Source: Blumeriella jaapii (taxonomy: Eukaryota > Ascomycota > Leotiomycetes > Helotiales > Drepanopezizaceae). Taken from it: a DNA stretch of 64,000 bases. The translations under genes were made by a program, and so were the position numbers. The notes beneath the pieces were generated by a model. That model was not told the DNA's origin, ran no database searches, and saw only the letters and a list, made by a program, of their open reading frames with translations. Shown here piece after piece: positions 11,459 through 24,889 of this stretch; the first letter of the stretch is position 1, and the number at the start of each line of letters is the position of its first letter. The stretch covers positions 62,001 to 126,000 of the forward strand of contig VWND01000016.1 of NCBI GenBank assembly GCA_009599575.1, in the 5' to 3' direction.

Positions 11459-13100
11459 TTAATTGCGAAAAAAATATAAAAGCCTTTTTATTAAGCTTTT
11501 TCGTTGCTTATTTCCTCGCGCTATATACGAATTTGCGATTAAAAAAGCAAGTTTAGCGTTTCGAATATATTCGGGCCATTGCGCGTATAAAATACATTTT
11601 ACATTTGGCGGATCGCTTACAATCGGCGGACTTCCGCTATTCCTTTGCGTACAGCTTTCTTTCGCTTTATAATATTTGCAAAAAAAAAAGTTATTTTCGT
11701 AAATACGAAAATAAACGCCGAATATAAATAAAATTAAAACAAAATCTGCTGAATCGGCTGTATCGTTAATAATTTTCAAAACCATTTGCAAGCGTTGTTT
11801 TTTAAAAATACCGGTTTTTTTAAATTCAGCTGTAATAATTTTATAAATACGTCGCAGCGTATAATAATAACGCTTAATTTTTCTTATATTATTATATATT
11901 TCGGTAAACATCTGCTTAATAATAATTAATATTGTTTTTGCTAATTTTTTAAAATTTTTTGCGTTAAAATTAATATCTGAATCGTATATAATAATATCGG
12001 AAAATCTTAAATACGTATTTATTCAGCATTTCCGCAATTAATTAAAAATTTCAAATACGATTATATTTTTAAAAAACGCTGCCGAATTAAACGAGATTGC
12101 AAAATCGATAATATGCAATACTAAGTTTTCATTCAGATATATATTATATTAATAATAATAAAATAATTAAATTCTTAGTCGTTTTTTAAAATTAATTTGT
12201 ATTTGCCAAAGCTTGCGCCGTGCATTTAACATTAGTAATAAAACTTTTTAATTGTTTTTAAAGCTTTAAAAAAAACGTTTTCGTAGCCGAATAAATCAAG
12301 CACTTTTGCAAAGCGTGCCGCGAAAAAATATTCGAATCGGCGATATATTTAACGTAATTCTATAATTATCAAATGGGCCAAAATAGCCTTTTCCGTATGC
12401 AATATCAAAAACGGATAGTCTTATTTGCGAATAACTGGAATTTTTTTTTCTTTGGCTTTAAATAAGAATATCGGATAAATTATTATAATAAATTTTTAAA
12501 CGATCGAAATTCTGAAAAAAAATTAAAAATAGCGTATCCACGTTAATTAAATAAAAAATAATTAACCTTAGCGGTATCGTTATATTTATAAAACCGATAA
12601 CTTTCGTTGTGTTATCGCTAAATTTAATTTTAATTTTATTTTCAAATCGATTTATATATAAAAAAATAAAAAGCAACTTTTGCAAAGCTTCGGCTTATCG
12701 TTTTTTTTGTAATAAAAACCTTTGCTGCTTTTATATCTGAAATAAAACCTTGGAATTTATAAGAAAAATAGCGTTCGAATACAAATTGATCGAAAAAAAC
12801 AATGGTCGGAAAAAATAAATATAAGTTTTCATTCGTATACGCGTAGTACGTAGCGTAATTACGTAGATTTTTTATTAATTATTAGCCGTCAATTGCTTTT
12901 AATTCAGTCGTAAATTGAATTGCGGGCCGCTGATTATTAATTCTTACGCTTTCCGCTGGCCTCCGACACGCTTTCGCTTTTAATTTTAGTTAAAAACTAG
13001 CGATATTCGGTAAGAATATAATCAACGTTTGTAAAATAGTAAGATTCGTGCTTCCAGGCTTCGTAAGCTTGTTTTTTCGCTTTTTTAGCGTATATTAAAT
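11459..13100 (-). pseudogene. Copia-1 integrase remnant
   Basis: 11459-11911 is an open 150-residue stretch with LRRIYKIITAEF, then LQMVLKIINDTADSADFV and LFIFGVYFR. This matches the integrase end of fungal copia elements (usual LQMAxKAINDTAGPDGLVPTLLVFGAYPR). The catalytic DDE core should lie at rising coordinates up to about 13.1 kb, broken. Confidence 0.7.
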
Positions 13101-15044
13101 GAACCAATAATTTGGCTTTTTGCATATATAGCAAAGCTTTTCTCGGTTTGAGCCGGTTCCTTTCGGATTGCCACGAAAAAAAGCCTTATATTTTCTTCGA
13201 TATAAACTTTTTCGACTTTTGTTTCTTTTATTGCTTTTATATTCGCGATCGGTATAATATACGTTCGATAAATCCTTTTATATATTACCGGTGTTTTCGT
13301 TTTTATTTTGAAAAATGCCGGTCTGATATAAATAAGCTTCGGAAGCTGGGTTTAATTTTGAAATAACCGATATAAAACTTTTTAATTATATTAAAAAAGC
13401 AATGAAAGACTTTGCTAAATTGTATTGCGTATACGCGCATTTTAGCATATTTTTAATCGCATTTATTAATACGTCGCGAAATGCTTTGTTTGTATAATAT
13501 TCGAAAGTCAAATTGCGCTAAATTATTACTAGCTTTTTGGCTATAATTAAAAAACATTCGGATTTAGTTTTAATAGCGTTTTTAAATATAAAAGCTATAC
13601 GAAATAAATTTATAAATCGCTATTCTTCGAAGTATTTCTAAGCGGATTCCGGAACTTCGAACTGCTTTTTTATTAAAGCAATCATAATTCAAAACTCGTA
13701 GTTTTGGCCGTACAATTTAATTATATAAAAGTCGTGGGCGTCGTTTTTTAGCATAAATAAAAAAACAATTGCGTAGCCAATTTCGTTTTCTTATTAAATT
13801 CCAAATCTTAAACAATTTTTATAAAAAATATTTAATTTGTCGTTCAGAACTTCGTATTTCGCATTTCTATAGGTACTTTTTTTATTATTATTATAAACTT
13901 TGGAAATATTTCCAATTTAACGAGAATAATCGAAAACTTGCGTATAAAATAGGGCCGGGAATTGCAACTTTGGGTAAAACTGCTTTGGTCGAACGTATAT
14001 GCGATATTTTCGTTAATATTCGGGCTAGTATTAAAAAAACTTTTTAATTTCGATATTGCGTTATAAATCGTACGGGCCATATAGATTATTGCGACCGGTA
14101 TTTTCAAAGTTCTAGTTTCTGAAATTATATTAAAATCCTACCGGCTGTGCAAAAGTATCGGAATCTTTTTCTGCCTTATTAAATAATGGCCCATTTAGTT
14201 TTCTGACTTTGCGACCATATTTTCGGAATATTTCGTCGTATTTATTGCGCAACCGAATTTTTTTTTTTTTACAAAGCAAAAGTCTATTCGATTTTATTTA
14301 ATCTTAATCGAACTTAAACCACTGCCGCGTATAAAATTCCTGTTACAAATCTTATAAAAAAGCCTGCGATTAAATAGGTTTCGCGAAATTCTTTTCAAGC
14401 TCGGAAATTAAGCTTTGCAAACGTATCGAAGATTTATTTTTTAAAAATTTTCCGAATAATTTATAATAGCTCGTAAAATAGATTTAATTTGTTATTTATT
14501 TTGTAAACTTCGCAGTAAAGCGTAATATGCCTATTTAAAGCTTTTTCGGAAAACGTTGCTGAATCCACCTTTTTATCTTAATCCTCGATACCGTATTTAA
14601 TATATACAAATATCGGAATCATTTTGAATATTTATTTTTAATAATAGAGCGACTTGTATTTGGGATCCGGTACTTCGTAATTAATGGCGGTAATTGGATT
14701 GATGGCGTTTTTGATTAATAATTATCGCAAAATATAAATTGCAACAGATTGAAAAGTGAAGCGTTTGCTTGCTTGTATTGCTGTTTGGTTTCTAAAATCT
14801 CTTTTCGAAATCGTAAGACTCGCCGAACAACGGTATTAATAAAAAACACAATCAAATAGAAATTATCAAATCTAATTTTAGCTACTTTTTTTTTTTTTAG
14901 TCGTTTTGCATAACAAAGGGAAATTAGTAGCCTTTAGCGCAGGTCGAAAAAAAAAGTCGTTTTACATAACAAAATCTTTTAAACTTGCTTTTTCTATTAA
15001 ATCTTGCGAATCTGTGGTTAAAAGTGAATTTAACCATTGATCAA
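13100..15044 (-). pseudogene. Copia-1 gag/protease region, badly decayed
   Basis: By element order this must hold gag and protease. Only weak open stretches remain (13844-14107 minus) and none carries a motif I recognise. Nothing else is evident here. Confidence 0.45.
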
Positions 15045-15239
15045 TGTTAATATTACAAATGATAATACAAATACGACTAATCGTAATAAATCGGATTGAA
15101 ACTGTATGCATTTTACTAGGTCTAGCTGGCGTGAGAATATAAGATAGATATGCGAGCGCTAGCGGGCGCTAGCGCTGCGCACCTACAACTGTGATCCCGC
15201 ATCACCTGGTCCCACGTGACCCCTATAGGTATTCCCACA
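15045..15239 (-). repeat. Copia-1 5' LTR (right copy)
   Basis: 195 bp matching 9269-9463. It starts TGTTAATATTAC (mutated) and ends TATTCCCACA. It keeps the same AGCGCTAGCG-GGCGCTAGCGCT inverted repeat unchanged, though neighbouring bases have changed. Confidence 0.88.
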
Positions 15240-15332
15240 ATTACGATTTAAAACAAACGTATAATTAAAAAAAAAACAAAATAAAATGGCCATCCGATAT
15301 GCCTGTTATATATTATTTTAATAAGCAATTAT

Positions 15333-15414
15333 TGTAAAAGTAGGTAGGAAAACCAGACTGATACGGCCATATGTCGGTGGGTAAAATAGTCTAGGGAATC
15401 CCTAGAAAAAACTG

Positions 15415-15447
<33 letters not shown>

Positions 15448-15602
15448 TAAATTAAACTGCGTGCTTATGGTACTATCTAAAAGAATGCTTTGTTTTTATA
15501 CCTGTTGAAGGTAATTAATAGCAAAAGGTTTCGAAAAAGTCCATGTTTTAATTATAGCTAAAACTACCAACTTTTATTAATATAAAATATCACCGTTTTA
15601 CA
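15333..15602 (-). repeat. X-A 3' LTR (left copy)
   Basis: 270 bp, TGTAAAAGTAGG ... CCGTTTTACA on the plus strand. Six other LTR copies exist in the window (35163, 42972, 43752, 47289, 50416, 52381). The purine-rich GAAACAAAA (reverse strand, 15603-15611) is at the polypurine-tract position; X-C has GGAACAGAA there. Confidence 0.88.
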
Positions 15603-15699
15603 TTTTGTTTCAAATAATATACGTAGTCGTTTTTAACTACGATTAAAAAAAACATAATTTTAATAAATGCAATTTAATTTATTTTATATAATTTAAAAA

Positions 15700-18600
15700 C
15701 TAATTAATTATAAATCGAACTTTTTAATTTCACGCTTTTTTAGTTTTTTAATCCGTTTTTGGCTTTTTTGCTATTAGCTTCTGCGGAAAAATAGCGTTTC
15801 GCTTATCGTTTGAATTATTTTGTTTATTTTGCTTTTTTGAAAAATAGCTCGATAAAATATTAATCGAAATATCGTTTTGATTTACGAACGTTTTAATAGC
15901 TTTTTCGTCGATAATATTATTAAGCGTCGCCGCGACGAATACTTTCCACGACTTTTTTTCGTAAATAATAAATTCTAGCTTTTAAATATAATTCTACGTT
16001 TTGCAAAAAGCGCTAAAAAATCTTATATTAAAATCGTAAAAGTAATCGATTAATTCGTTGTAATTAAAACCGATTAACGCTTTTGCTTCGCGTAAAATTA
16101 ATAAATCGGACCACGGTTGTTTATCGATAAATGTTTTTAAAAAAGCTTCGAAACCTGTAAAAAAAACTATTTTACGAAATAATTCGAAAATAATCGTTTG
16201 TAATCGAAACCATCGAAAATATTATAATTGCTTTCGTCGCAAAACAAATAATATCAGATTGTTTATCGAAGCGTCGTTTTCGAAATGATTTTTATATTTT
16301 TGCGCCGTATAATTATTCGAATAAATTAGCATCGCGCCGTCGGTTTTTTAGGTTTTAAATTTAACGAAAACCTTTTGCTTAATCGAAAAGCTAACAAAAA
16401 TTATTTTATTTTCTATTTCGTAGCTTTCGGTTTTATAATCCGATAAAATAGCTAAAGCTATTATTTTAAACGCGTTAAAATACGAGAAAGCTAAGCTTTT
16501 TTAAATAATTTTAATTAGCTTAGCGTCGTAATATAATTGCAAATAAGCTTCGATCATTTTCGAATTATATACGAATATAAGCAAAACGTAATAATCGAAA
16601 ATAGCGTCGGTAAAATTTTCGATTTTTTTTTTAAAAAAAAATCGGCGATATCGAATTTTATAATTATAATACGATCGGGACCAGCGAAATCTAAAACGAT
16701 CGGAACGTTAAAATATGCCACGAAGCAGCAGTTTTTAAAATTTCGAATAATTAAAACAGCGAAATAAAAGCCGGGATATATTTTAAAAGCTTATTAAATA
16801 AAATTGTAAAGCATATTAGCGAAAAAAACTGTAAGCGCTTTTTAAATTTTAATTAATCGGAAATAATGCTTATATTTAATTTTTTTTTTTTATAAAATGC
16901 AGCAATAATTTGTTTTTTCCGTTATACGATTTTACGTAATTAACGAATTCGCAGCTTAATTTAAATAAATTTTAAAATATATTTTCGGTCGAAAAGTCAG
17001 AAAAGTCGGCTTTTAGAAATATTTGTTATTTTTACTTTTTTTTGTTTTAATCGAATTTCATAATCGCGCTGAAAACCTTAAGATCTGTTTTGAAATTTAC
17101 GTAGCCCAAATAAGTTTTAACACGCGTTTTAATAATTTTCGCAGTTTTTCGTCGAAATATAAATTAATTATTAAAATCAATTTCAAACACGTCGTAATCC
17201 GAATTTTTAATAACAGCGAATCGATTAGCAAAGCCGATAACGTCGATTTTTTTTATAATTAAATTATAATACACCGCGTAATACATACGTAAAAATAGCA
17301 GAATTTGCCGTTTTTTTTAGTATTAACGTTATTTGTAAAAACGAAATTAAAAAATCGGAGTTTTTCAGCGAAAAAAAACTCGAATAAAAACGGGTTATTA
17401 TTTTCAAAAGTCTTTTTTATTTGCTTTAGCGTATTATATTTACAATTTTCCGAAAAAAGCTTAATTTAATTTTCGTTCGAAGCAAAAAGAAAAAAGCTAA
17501 CGAATTTATTTAATTTTTATATAAAAATATCGAAATAAAACTTTTAAATCGTTACGTCGTCGAAAGCGAAAGTTTTAAGCAAAATAATTTAATTTTTATA
17601 TTTTTTGTATAATTTTTTCCGTAATAATTTCGATATTTTTTTTAAAACTTTTTCGATCGAATCGTATAATAATCGAAATCTTAAATGCTTTTATTAAAAT
17701 CTAAAATATTAGCGGTAATAATACGACGTTTTTAAACGCAATAAGCGTTTCTGATGTTTGCGTATTTAATTTCGAAAAATCAAATTCAAAATCGTTTGAA
17801 TTTTTTTTTTTCGGAATATCGGAGTTTTTTAAATTTGATTTTATAAAATCGTCGCGTTTTTTATTAATTAATTTAAAAATTATAATTCGGCGTCGATTTC
17901 CGGCTGTTTTTATACGCGGTGCTTTTTTTGTTAACGACGCGAATAATCTTTTTTTCCGAATAAAAAAGATTTCGGAAATATCGGCGCGCTTTTTTGCGTT
18001 TTTTATTTTTATTTCCTTCGGAATCGTTTTTATAAATATAATAAATTTTTTATATTCGAATAATCGATTGTTTGCTATTACGCTTTTAATTTCGTTTTCG
18101 GATTCGTTTTCGATAATTAAAAATAAAAATCGTCGAATTGTTTTAATTATTTTAAAAATATTAATTACTACCGCGTATATTTTTTCGAATTAAACGAAAA
18201 TAATATTGGCTTTTTTATTTTTTTCGTCGTTGTAAATTTAAAATATCGGAATAGCGTCGTTTTTCTTTTTCGGTATAAAAATGCCGCATTTAGCGACGCT
18301 TAGTTTTTTATTTTAAAAAAAAAATCAAATTTAAAATTTCGCAGCCGATTGAAACTTTTTTTAACGATTATATAACGTCGTCGATTAATTTGCAAACAGC
18401 TGTAAAAAAGCTTATAAACCTGCGGATCTTTGGATTATTAGCTTTTAAAACTTACGCTTTAAAAATATAAACGTTTAGTATTTAGATTTCTTTTTTAATA
18501 AAAATAATAATTTCGAAAAAGCCAGCGAAATGCCGAAATAAAATAACATCGGTGATTTTGCTAAAAACGTATTTTTAAATATTTTTTTTTCGTTGATTTA

Positions 18601-19450
18601 GCAAAAAGCGTAAAATTCGGTTTGTTATTTTCTTTTTGTTATTTCGAGCTTTTTTTGCTTCGGCGAAAACTTTTAAAACGTTATCGTAATTCAGCAAAAA
18701 TTTATCGTAATTAAAGTTTTGCGAACGAATTCAGCTTTAACGAAGCTTTTATAATCGAATAAAAATTCGTTAACGTTTTTAATTATTATATTAAATTATT
18801 TTATAAATATTTTTACAAAAATTGCTTATTAATCTGAAATAGCGATATTATATGCTTGCTTAAACTCGGAAAAATTACGTATAATAATTCCGTTTTAAAA
18901 TAAATTAAAAATAAATTTGCCAGGTTTAGCAACGCTTTGCTTAGAAAACGATACAATATCGATAAGTTTATTAATTAAAAAAATATATTATATTTATTAA
19001 AAAATAATAAAAAAAAATACGAGAATTATAAAATATTTGTATTTAAAAATCACGGGAATCCGCATGCTGTTTTTTTAATAAATTATAATTGTTTAAACAA
19101 GCATTCGTTTAGAACAACGAAAAAAGTAAATAATACAAAAAATAGCAAATAATAAAATGTATAAAAAATAGTTTTCGTAAAAAATGCGAATAATATAAAT
19201 ATATTAAATATACGGCTTAAATACATACAAAGCTTTTATTTTAATAAACAAAAATACAATCAAATGAAAAAAAGTATAATAAATGTCCTAAATAATATAA
19301 AAAAAGGTTTTAAAAATAAATAATATATATAAAACAAAACGATTAAATTGTATATAAATAAAGCAAAATAAAAATGATAAAATAATATAAAAAAAAAAAA
19401 AAAATAAATAACAAAAATAATAAAACCGTTAATAAACAATTTTATATACA
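15700..19450 (-). pseudogene. X-A region 3' of integrase: unrecognised coding remnant (ORF3)
   Basis: About 3.7 kb between the integrase end and the 3' LTR, paralogous to 48296-52380 of X-C (other strand). Shared landmarks include the block corresponding to the X-C stretch RADISETFFVRRRKPFASP (here at about 17.9 kb, reversed), a Glu/Lys-rich middle and a final block near the LTR. I do not recognise a family. It sits where an env-like or accessory frame would be, but I see no clear signal peptide or transmembrane pattern in the conserved blocks. X-C and X-D copies give better-preserved text. Confidence 0.55.
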
Positions 19451-19459
19451 CTTTTCTTT

Positions 19460-20968
19460 TTTTCGGTCATAAGTAAAATTACGATTTAAATTGTATTTTC
19501 AGCAGCGGAATTATCGTTCGGTTGTTTTCAAACTTTTTCAAAGGATTTTTCTTTTTCAGAAATATAATCGTTTTAATCGGAATCGTCGTCGAAATCGCTG
19601 AAATCGAAGTCGTTATTTGAATTAAAATTTAAAAAATAAATTTGCTGATTTTCATTATAAAATCGTTTTAACCGGTTTGCGGCGAACGTTTTTTTTTATT
19701 TTGTTTTATCGAATTCCGTAAGCTTATAATAGCTTTTATTCAATTCGGCCTCGTATATTTCGTAAAATCCGAGACATTTATACTTAAGCTTAATATCGGC
19801 CGATTTATTAATAGCGCGCTAAACGTCGTAAATTAAAATTAATTTTTTTTTTTTAATTAACGTTTTTTTTAAAATCTTAATTCTATTCCAGACTTTCTTA
19901 GCCGCTTTTTTATATATTTTTTTTTTAAATTATTTTTTTTATATTTATATCGCGGTAATTTAGCTGTTTAAATTTTATTGCTAATAAATCTGCTTTCGTT
20001 TTTATTTTAATTACGTTATAAAACTTTTATACAAACTATTTTATTTTTAAAAACAGTCGAACGTTTCTGCCGTATTAAATAAAAAATAAAATTATTTTAA
20101 TAAAAGCGTATATATATATGCGTATAGCAAAAAGCATTTCCGAAAATTTCCGAGATTAACGCTTATAATTTTTTCGAATAGCTTTTAAAAAGCCGTCGAA
20201 AATATTTTTATAGCTTCGTTTAACGGATCCGTTGCTTTTCGAATTGTAAACTAAAATTTAAATGCGTTAAATCCCGTATTTTTTTATAAAAATTTCGATA
20301 ACGCTTTTATTTTCGGATTTATTATCGACGTTTAATTTGCTAAACAAACCGTATCGATATATAACGTTTTTTAAAAAAAAAATCGTTATAATTTCGGAAA
20401 TAACGTTTCGAAAAAATCGTTTTTTAAATTATTTAAATAAATCGTCGATAGCAAATATAAAATATATATATCCGCGGTCGGTAATCGGTACGCGTATAAC
20501 GTCGAAATTAATTTTTTTTTAAATTTCAAAAAACTACGTCGGATATAATAAATTCTTTTTTCGGCCAGGCTTTCGTTTTTAATAAAAAATGCAATTTTTA
20601 ACGAAGGCTTTGCAATTTTCGAAATATTTTTTTTATTAAAAATCGTTTTTAATTCGGTAATAAATAGCTTTAGCTTTTTTATAAAATACTTTTTCGTAAG
20701 CTTTTTTATAACTTGAAATTTATCGATTTTGTTATTTATTATTAAGCGTTTTTAATATATATTATTTTTTATTTTATACAATTTTTTATCGGCTAAAATA
20801 TAATCGAAAGCTTGGTTTTTAAATAATTTAAATTGATAATTTAGCACGTTAAATAATTTAAATAAAATAATTAAATAATATACGATTAAATAAAAGTTTT
20901 CGATTTCGTAATTATCGATTAAAAGTTTATTTTCGTTATTAATCGGCTTATTCCGATCGTTTTCGGTC
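19460..20968 (-). pseudogene. X-A integrase remnant
   Basis: Reverse translation around 19.9-20.5 kb gives broken segments in which FDVVRVPITDRGYIYF and a following NFS..KQRIR..KY pattern fit a gypsy integrase core (DVVHMP...Y.V.ARD, and the VDNGSE region). It sits between RNase H and ORF3 as expected. Stops are frequent and no intact catalytic triad could be confirmed. Confidence 0.55.
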
Positions 20969-20973
20969 AAATC

Positions 20974-21539
20974 TGTGACGGCCCGGTAATCACCCGGGCT
21001 TTCCGAGTAAGGGTGAATCGCTTTACCACTCGGCCAACCGACCCAATGCCGAAACAAAAGGTACAAAAATAGACTGATAGTTTATTCGCGATTGCATATT
21101 ATATATATGGTTCCAGCAGAACCGTAATACTACCCCCTTATAAGAATGGATTCGTCCCCGAACCATTCTTAAAGCGCAAGCGTTTTAAACAAATATAATT
21201 AATATAATTCATCGCTTTCCGTGTCAGAGATAAAGCAACACGCTTCGCTTTTATTATTAAAAATAATAATTAGTTATTTTTTAGGCAAAGGAAATCTCAG
21301 ATTTTAAAGGATTTAGATTACGTATCTTCGCTTATGCTTCGCACAGATCTCAGAAATTACGTTATTAGATTAGTTTATTCTTCTGTGACGGCCCGGTAAT
21401 CACCCGGGCTTTCCGAGTAAAGGTGAATCGCTTTACTACTCGGCCAACCGACCCAATGCCGAAACAAAAGGTACAAGAATAAACTGACAGTCTATTCGCG
21501 ATTGCATACTATATATGTGGTTCCAGCAGAACCGTAACA
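20974..21539 (-). mobile_element. TRIM: 566-bp terminal-repeat retrotransposon in miniature
   Basis: Two 156-bp direct repeats (20974-21129, 21384-21539) enclose only 254 bp, flanked by the 5-bp TSD AAATC (20969-20973, 21540-21544). On the minus strand the LTR runs TGTTACGG ... GTCACA, and the interior ends in AAGGGGGTAG (polypurine tract) next to the left LTR, as in Gypsy-1 and Gypsy-2. There is no coding capacity, so it must have been moved by another element's proteins. It lies in the RNase H-integrase part of X-A. The LTR contains a tRNA-like stretch (separate entry). Confidence 0.88.
20975..21052 (-). other. tRNA-like segment inside the TRIM LTR (both copies)
   Basis: On the minus strand the LTR reads GGTCGGTTGGCCGAGTGGTA, then AAGCGATTCACCCTTACTC and a hairpin GCCCGG-TGATTA-CCGGGC. 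TTGGCCGAGTGGTAA resembles the D-arm/A-box of eukaryotic Ser/Leu tRNAs. No proper B-box (GGTTCGANNCC) or 3' acceptor strand follows, so it is not a tRNA gene. It is repeated in the right LTR (21385-21462). Confidence 0.5.
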
Positions 21540-21544
21540 AAATC

Positions 21545-23400
21545 CATTCGCGGTGTCAGCCGAAATAATAACGCGAATGCTTTTCCGGCCCGAAAATTAA
21601 TGTTTTTTATTCGCGATGCCAGCCGAAATAGCGACGTAAATAGTTTCGGCTTTATAAAACCCAGGGCGCAAATAGCGAAGCAGCCGATTTCGTTAGCAAT
21701 TTATTCGTTAATTTTATTCGTTTTATTTAGCGAAATTAAACGGATAAAAGCCTTTTCGTTTGGAAAGGCCGTTTGCCGCTGTATTAATTGTTTTTTTAAT
21801 ATATTTGACTTCGAAATTTATAAATCGCATTTAAGCTATTTAATTAATAACGAACGCTTTTAATAAATTATTAGTTTTTTTATTTAATTAATCGATAAAA
21901 ACTTTTGCGTTTGTTTTTAAAATAAAATATACGCCGTACAATTCGCTTTTTATATTTTTTTATTATTTTAAAAGCGCTTTGATATTTCCGTTTAATAATA
22001 TCGTAGCGTGTTTTCGCGAAAAACTATAAGCCGTTTTCGAATCGTAAAAAATGCCGTTTTTTGTTTTCGTCGATTTATTGCAATATAATTTTCCAACCGA
22101 AAATACTAGCGTCGATAATCAGAATAATTTTTTTTGCGTCTAGGCTATAATCGATCCGCATAAACGATAAAACCGATAAAAGGTCGTTTTTAAAAACTTT
22201 TATAGCTTTGCTCTGCTTTTCTTTCCAAACGAAATCGATTTTTTTTTTATCGTAGCGTAAATAAATACAGCTTTTTGAAAAAAGTTTTTAATTTAATTGC
22301 GATAGTAAATCATAACGCTAATAAAAGCTTTAGCTTCGGTAATATTTTTATATTTTTTTTATTCGCAGATTTTTTTAATTTTCTTTTGTTAAAAGTGGCG
22401 GCTAACGCTGTTAATTATATAGCTAACGATATTTATTTCGGATATACAAAATTTTAATCGAAGGCCAATAATAGCTTTGGCTTTTTCGAAGCAAATTATA
22501 ATTTTATCGATATTTTAAATATATTTTATTATATAGCGTCGAATTTTTTAAAAAAAAATTATTATTATAATATAATTTAAAAAGCTTTTTATTCCGACGT
22601 CGTTAACGTAAAAAAAAGCAATATCAGAAATGCAAATTATAAGAATCTTGTATACGATTTTTACGAATTGAGCGATTAAATTAATAGCTTTTATAAATAT
22701 TTTGGTTATACGTAGCAAACCGATTAAAATTTAAATTGCTGTTATATTTCGAAATCGTAAATCAAATATTAAATAATCGTAGCCGGAAAACAAATCGAAA
22801 AAAAAAGCGATCGTTAATTTTGCGAATTCGTTTGAAAATTAATCGACGTTGAATAGCACGTTAGCGTTTCGTATTGTTATTTTGTTTATTTCGACGACTG
22901 CGATAATAAGTTTGTAAATGCTTTTTTTTTTTCGTAATAATAAACCATTTGTTTTTATATAGGCCGTGGCAGAATTCGAAATTTTTTTATTTAATTCGTT
23001 TTTTTAATATTTCGATTATTTTATTTTAAAAGGCTTTAAAAACTGAAAAGGTTTTTTTTTGCCAGGCTTCGTAAAGCACGGTTTTAATATCGATATAAAG
23101 CGTAACGTCAAAGCTGAATTAGCTTATTTCGATAAAATCGAAGGTTATAGTTTTTTTTCGGTTGCGTAAAACTTCGTATAAAACTTTTTTTTTTTTAGCA
23201 AAAATTGAGTTTCGATTGCTAAATTATCAAATCGTTTTTTTATAAATCGGCTGCTAAGTAATAGGCTGGAAAATCGGCCGATAATAAGTTTTTCGAATTC
23301 GCTAGCAATTAATTAAAATAATTTTAATATTTTATTTTTTTCGAATTAATCGTTTATTTTTTCGAAAATATTTTTAACGAATTTACTAAGATTTACGGGT
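21545..23400 (-). pseudogene. X-A reverse transcriptase and RNase H remnant
   Basis: The clearest part is 22590-22920 in reverse: ITIRNANVLFNVD, FSNEFAKLTIAFFFDLFSGY, LIGLLRITKIF, and FFYVNDVGIKS. This matches a fungal Ty3/gypsy clade whose RT has ITIRDA...DLFSGYD...FVDDVGIKG. The catalytic Y/F-V-D-D box reads YVND (22596-22610): the first Asp is changed to Asn by a G-to-A transition, so the enzyme is dead. RNase H should follow towards 21.5 kb. Confidence 0.75.
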
Positions 23401-23851
23401 CGTATTTTATTAGTTTTGCGTTTGTAAAAAATGCTGATATTAATACAAAAAAGTAGAATATATAAATCGGGTTTATTTAATATAAAAACGAAATCTTCGG
23501 AATTTTTATTTCCGAATTAATAGCCAAAAATATTAATATTAGCCAATTTTATTCGCGGTGCTATTTCGATTAGCGACGTAAATGCTTTTAACCGAATATT
23601 TTCCAAGTTTTATTATAGCTTAATATTTGTTTTGAAACTAAAGCCGATTATTCGTTTTTCGATAAAACGTCGATTAAAAAGATTTTGTCGCCGGCGACGG
23701 TAATTTAATTTTGGAAAAATCGATTTTAGTTTTAAAAAAAAGCTTTTATTTGGCCGTTTTCGGTGTATTTAAAGCTGACGAAACTTTCCAAGATCCAGAG
23801 CATTTTAAAAATAATAGAATAAAAGCATTTTTTTATTATTAAATTTTTTTT

Positions 23852-24136
23852 TTAAATAATAATACTTTTAACGTCGATTTTAATATTTCGTATAATTTTA
23901 TTAAATTTAATTATATTTTTATTAACGATAATATAAATTATTCGCTTATCGATAATAATCGAAACACTACTGGCTTCGGCTGTTTTTTGATTTATGCAAT
24001 TGATTTCGGCTTTATTATCGAATAAAACGAAGGCGGTCGTATTTTTTTTAAGTATAATTTTTATTTTTAGCGTTTTTATAGCCGTATAAAAGCAGTTTCG
24101 TCGTTTTGATTTTTGGGTTTTTATAGCAAGGGCCAA
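23852..24136 (-). pseudogene. X-A aspartic protease remnant
   Basis: An open 94-residue stretch containing FVLFDNKAEINCINQKTAEA. It fits a gypsy protease of the form (V)LIDSGAEINFI; the active-site DSG reads DNK, both changes being G-to-A. X-B at about 40.05 kb also reads DNKAEINC at this place. The enzyme would have cut the Gag-Pol polyprotein. Confidence 0.7.
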
Positions 24137-24889
24137 AAAGCTAACTTTTTCCGAAAATTCCTTTTTATCGGCTAAATTAACCGCGGTATTATAAATTTTT
24201 TTTTAATTTTTTTTTAATTTAAAATCGTTTTCTTTTCGGGTTATTTTAACTTTTTCGTTTTTTTTTAATATAAGAATTTGTTTATTAATAATTTTATCGA
24301 ATCTTTCTTTTGTATTAAATAGGTCGCTGAATTTCAATTTAATTTTTTGTTTTATAATCTTTTCAATAGTTTCGTCGACGGCTTCGGAATTAATATATTT
24401 GTCGATTTATTTTTCGCTTCGCATTAATGGTAGGCGCTTAAAAGCTGGTACTTTCTGAATGATTTGAATCGGAATATCGGTGTCGATATTTTTATATCGT
24501 CGTTAATTTTTTTTATTATAAGCGTTTTTTTGATAGTTTTATCGGTTTTTTTTCGAATTTTAAATTTTTTTTTTTTCGATTTTAGCGTTTTTTTTTATAT
24601 CAGTTGGTTTGGCGAATAAAACAAAAGCATTTTGTTTTTTTATAATTCGCTAACTTGATTATACAGCTATAATATTTGCAAATGCGATAATTATATTAGT
24701 AATATATGTGTTTGTTTTTTATTTATATATTTGAATTTTATTTACATTTAGGATAAAGGTTTTCTTTTTGATTAATACGCTTTCGGGAATATTTTTTTTT
24801 TATTAGTAAAAATCGTTTTCGCATTTTTTTTGTTTTTTAAGCAATTGTTTTATTTCGTACCTTTCACTTTTAAGCGAATAGTATTTAAC

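Larger units (their letters stand above)
9269..15239 (-). mobile_element. Copia-1, full-length LTR retrotransposon
   Basis: 5,971 bp with 195-bp LTRs at both ends (9269-9463, 15045-15239) and a 5-bp TSD ATTAC (9264-9268, 15240-15244). It is coded on the minus strand: RNase H is at the left, integrase in the middle and gag at the right. The LTR ends (TGTTGGTATCAC ... CCCACA) are of the same type as in Copia-2, so the two belong to one clade of copia elements. The interior is strongly AT-rich while both LTRs keep a GC-rich core. Confidence 0.9.

Noticed and set aside
20975..21052. Possible tRNA-Ser/Leu gene
   Set aside because: Only the D-arm-like part fits; no B-box or acceptor pairing, and it is part of a duplicated LTR.
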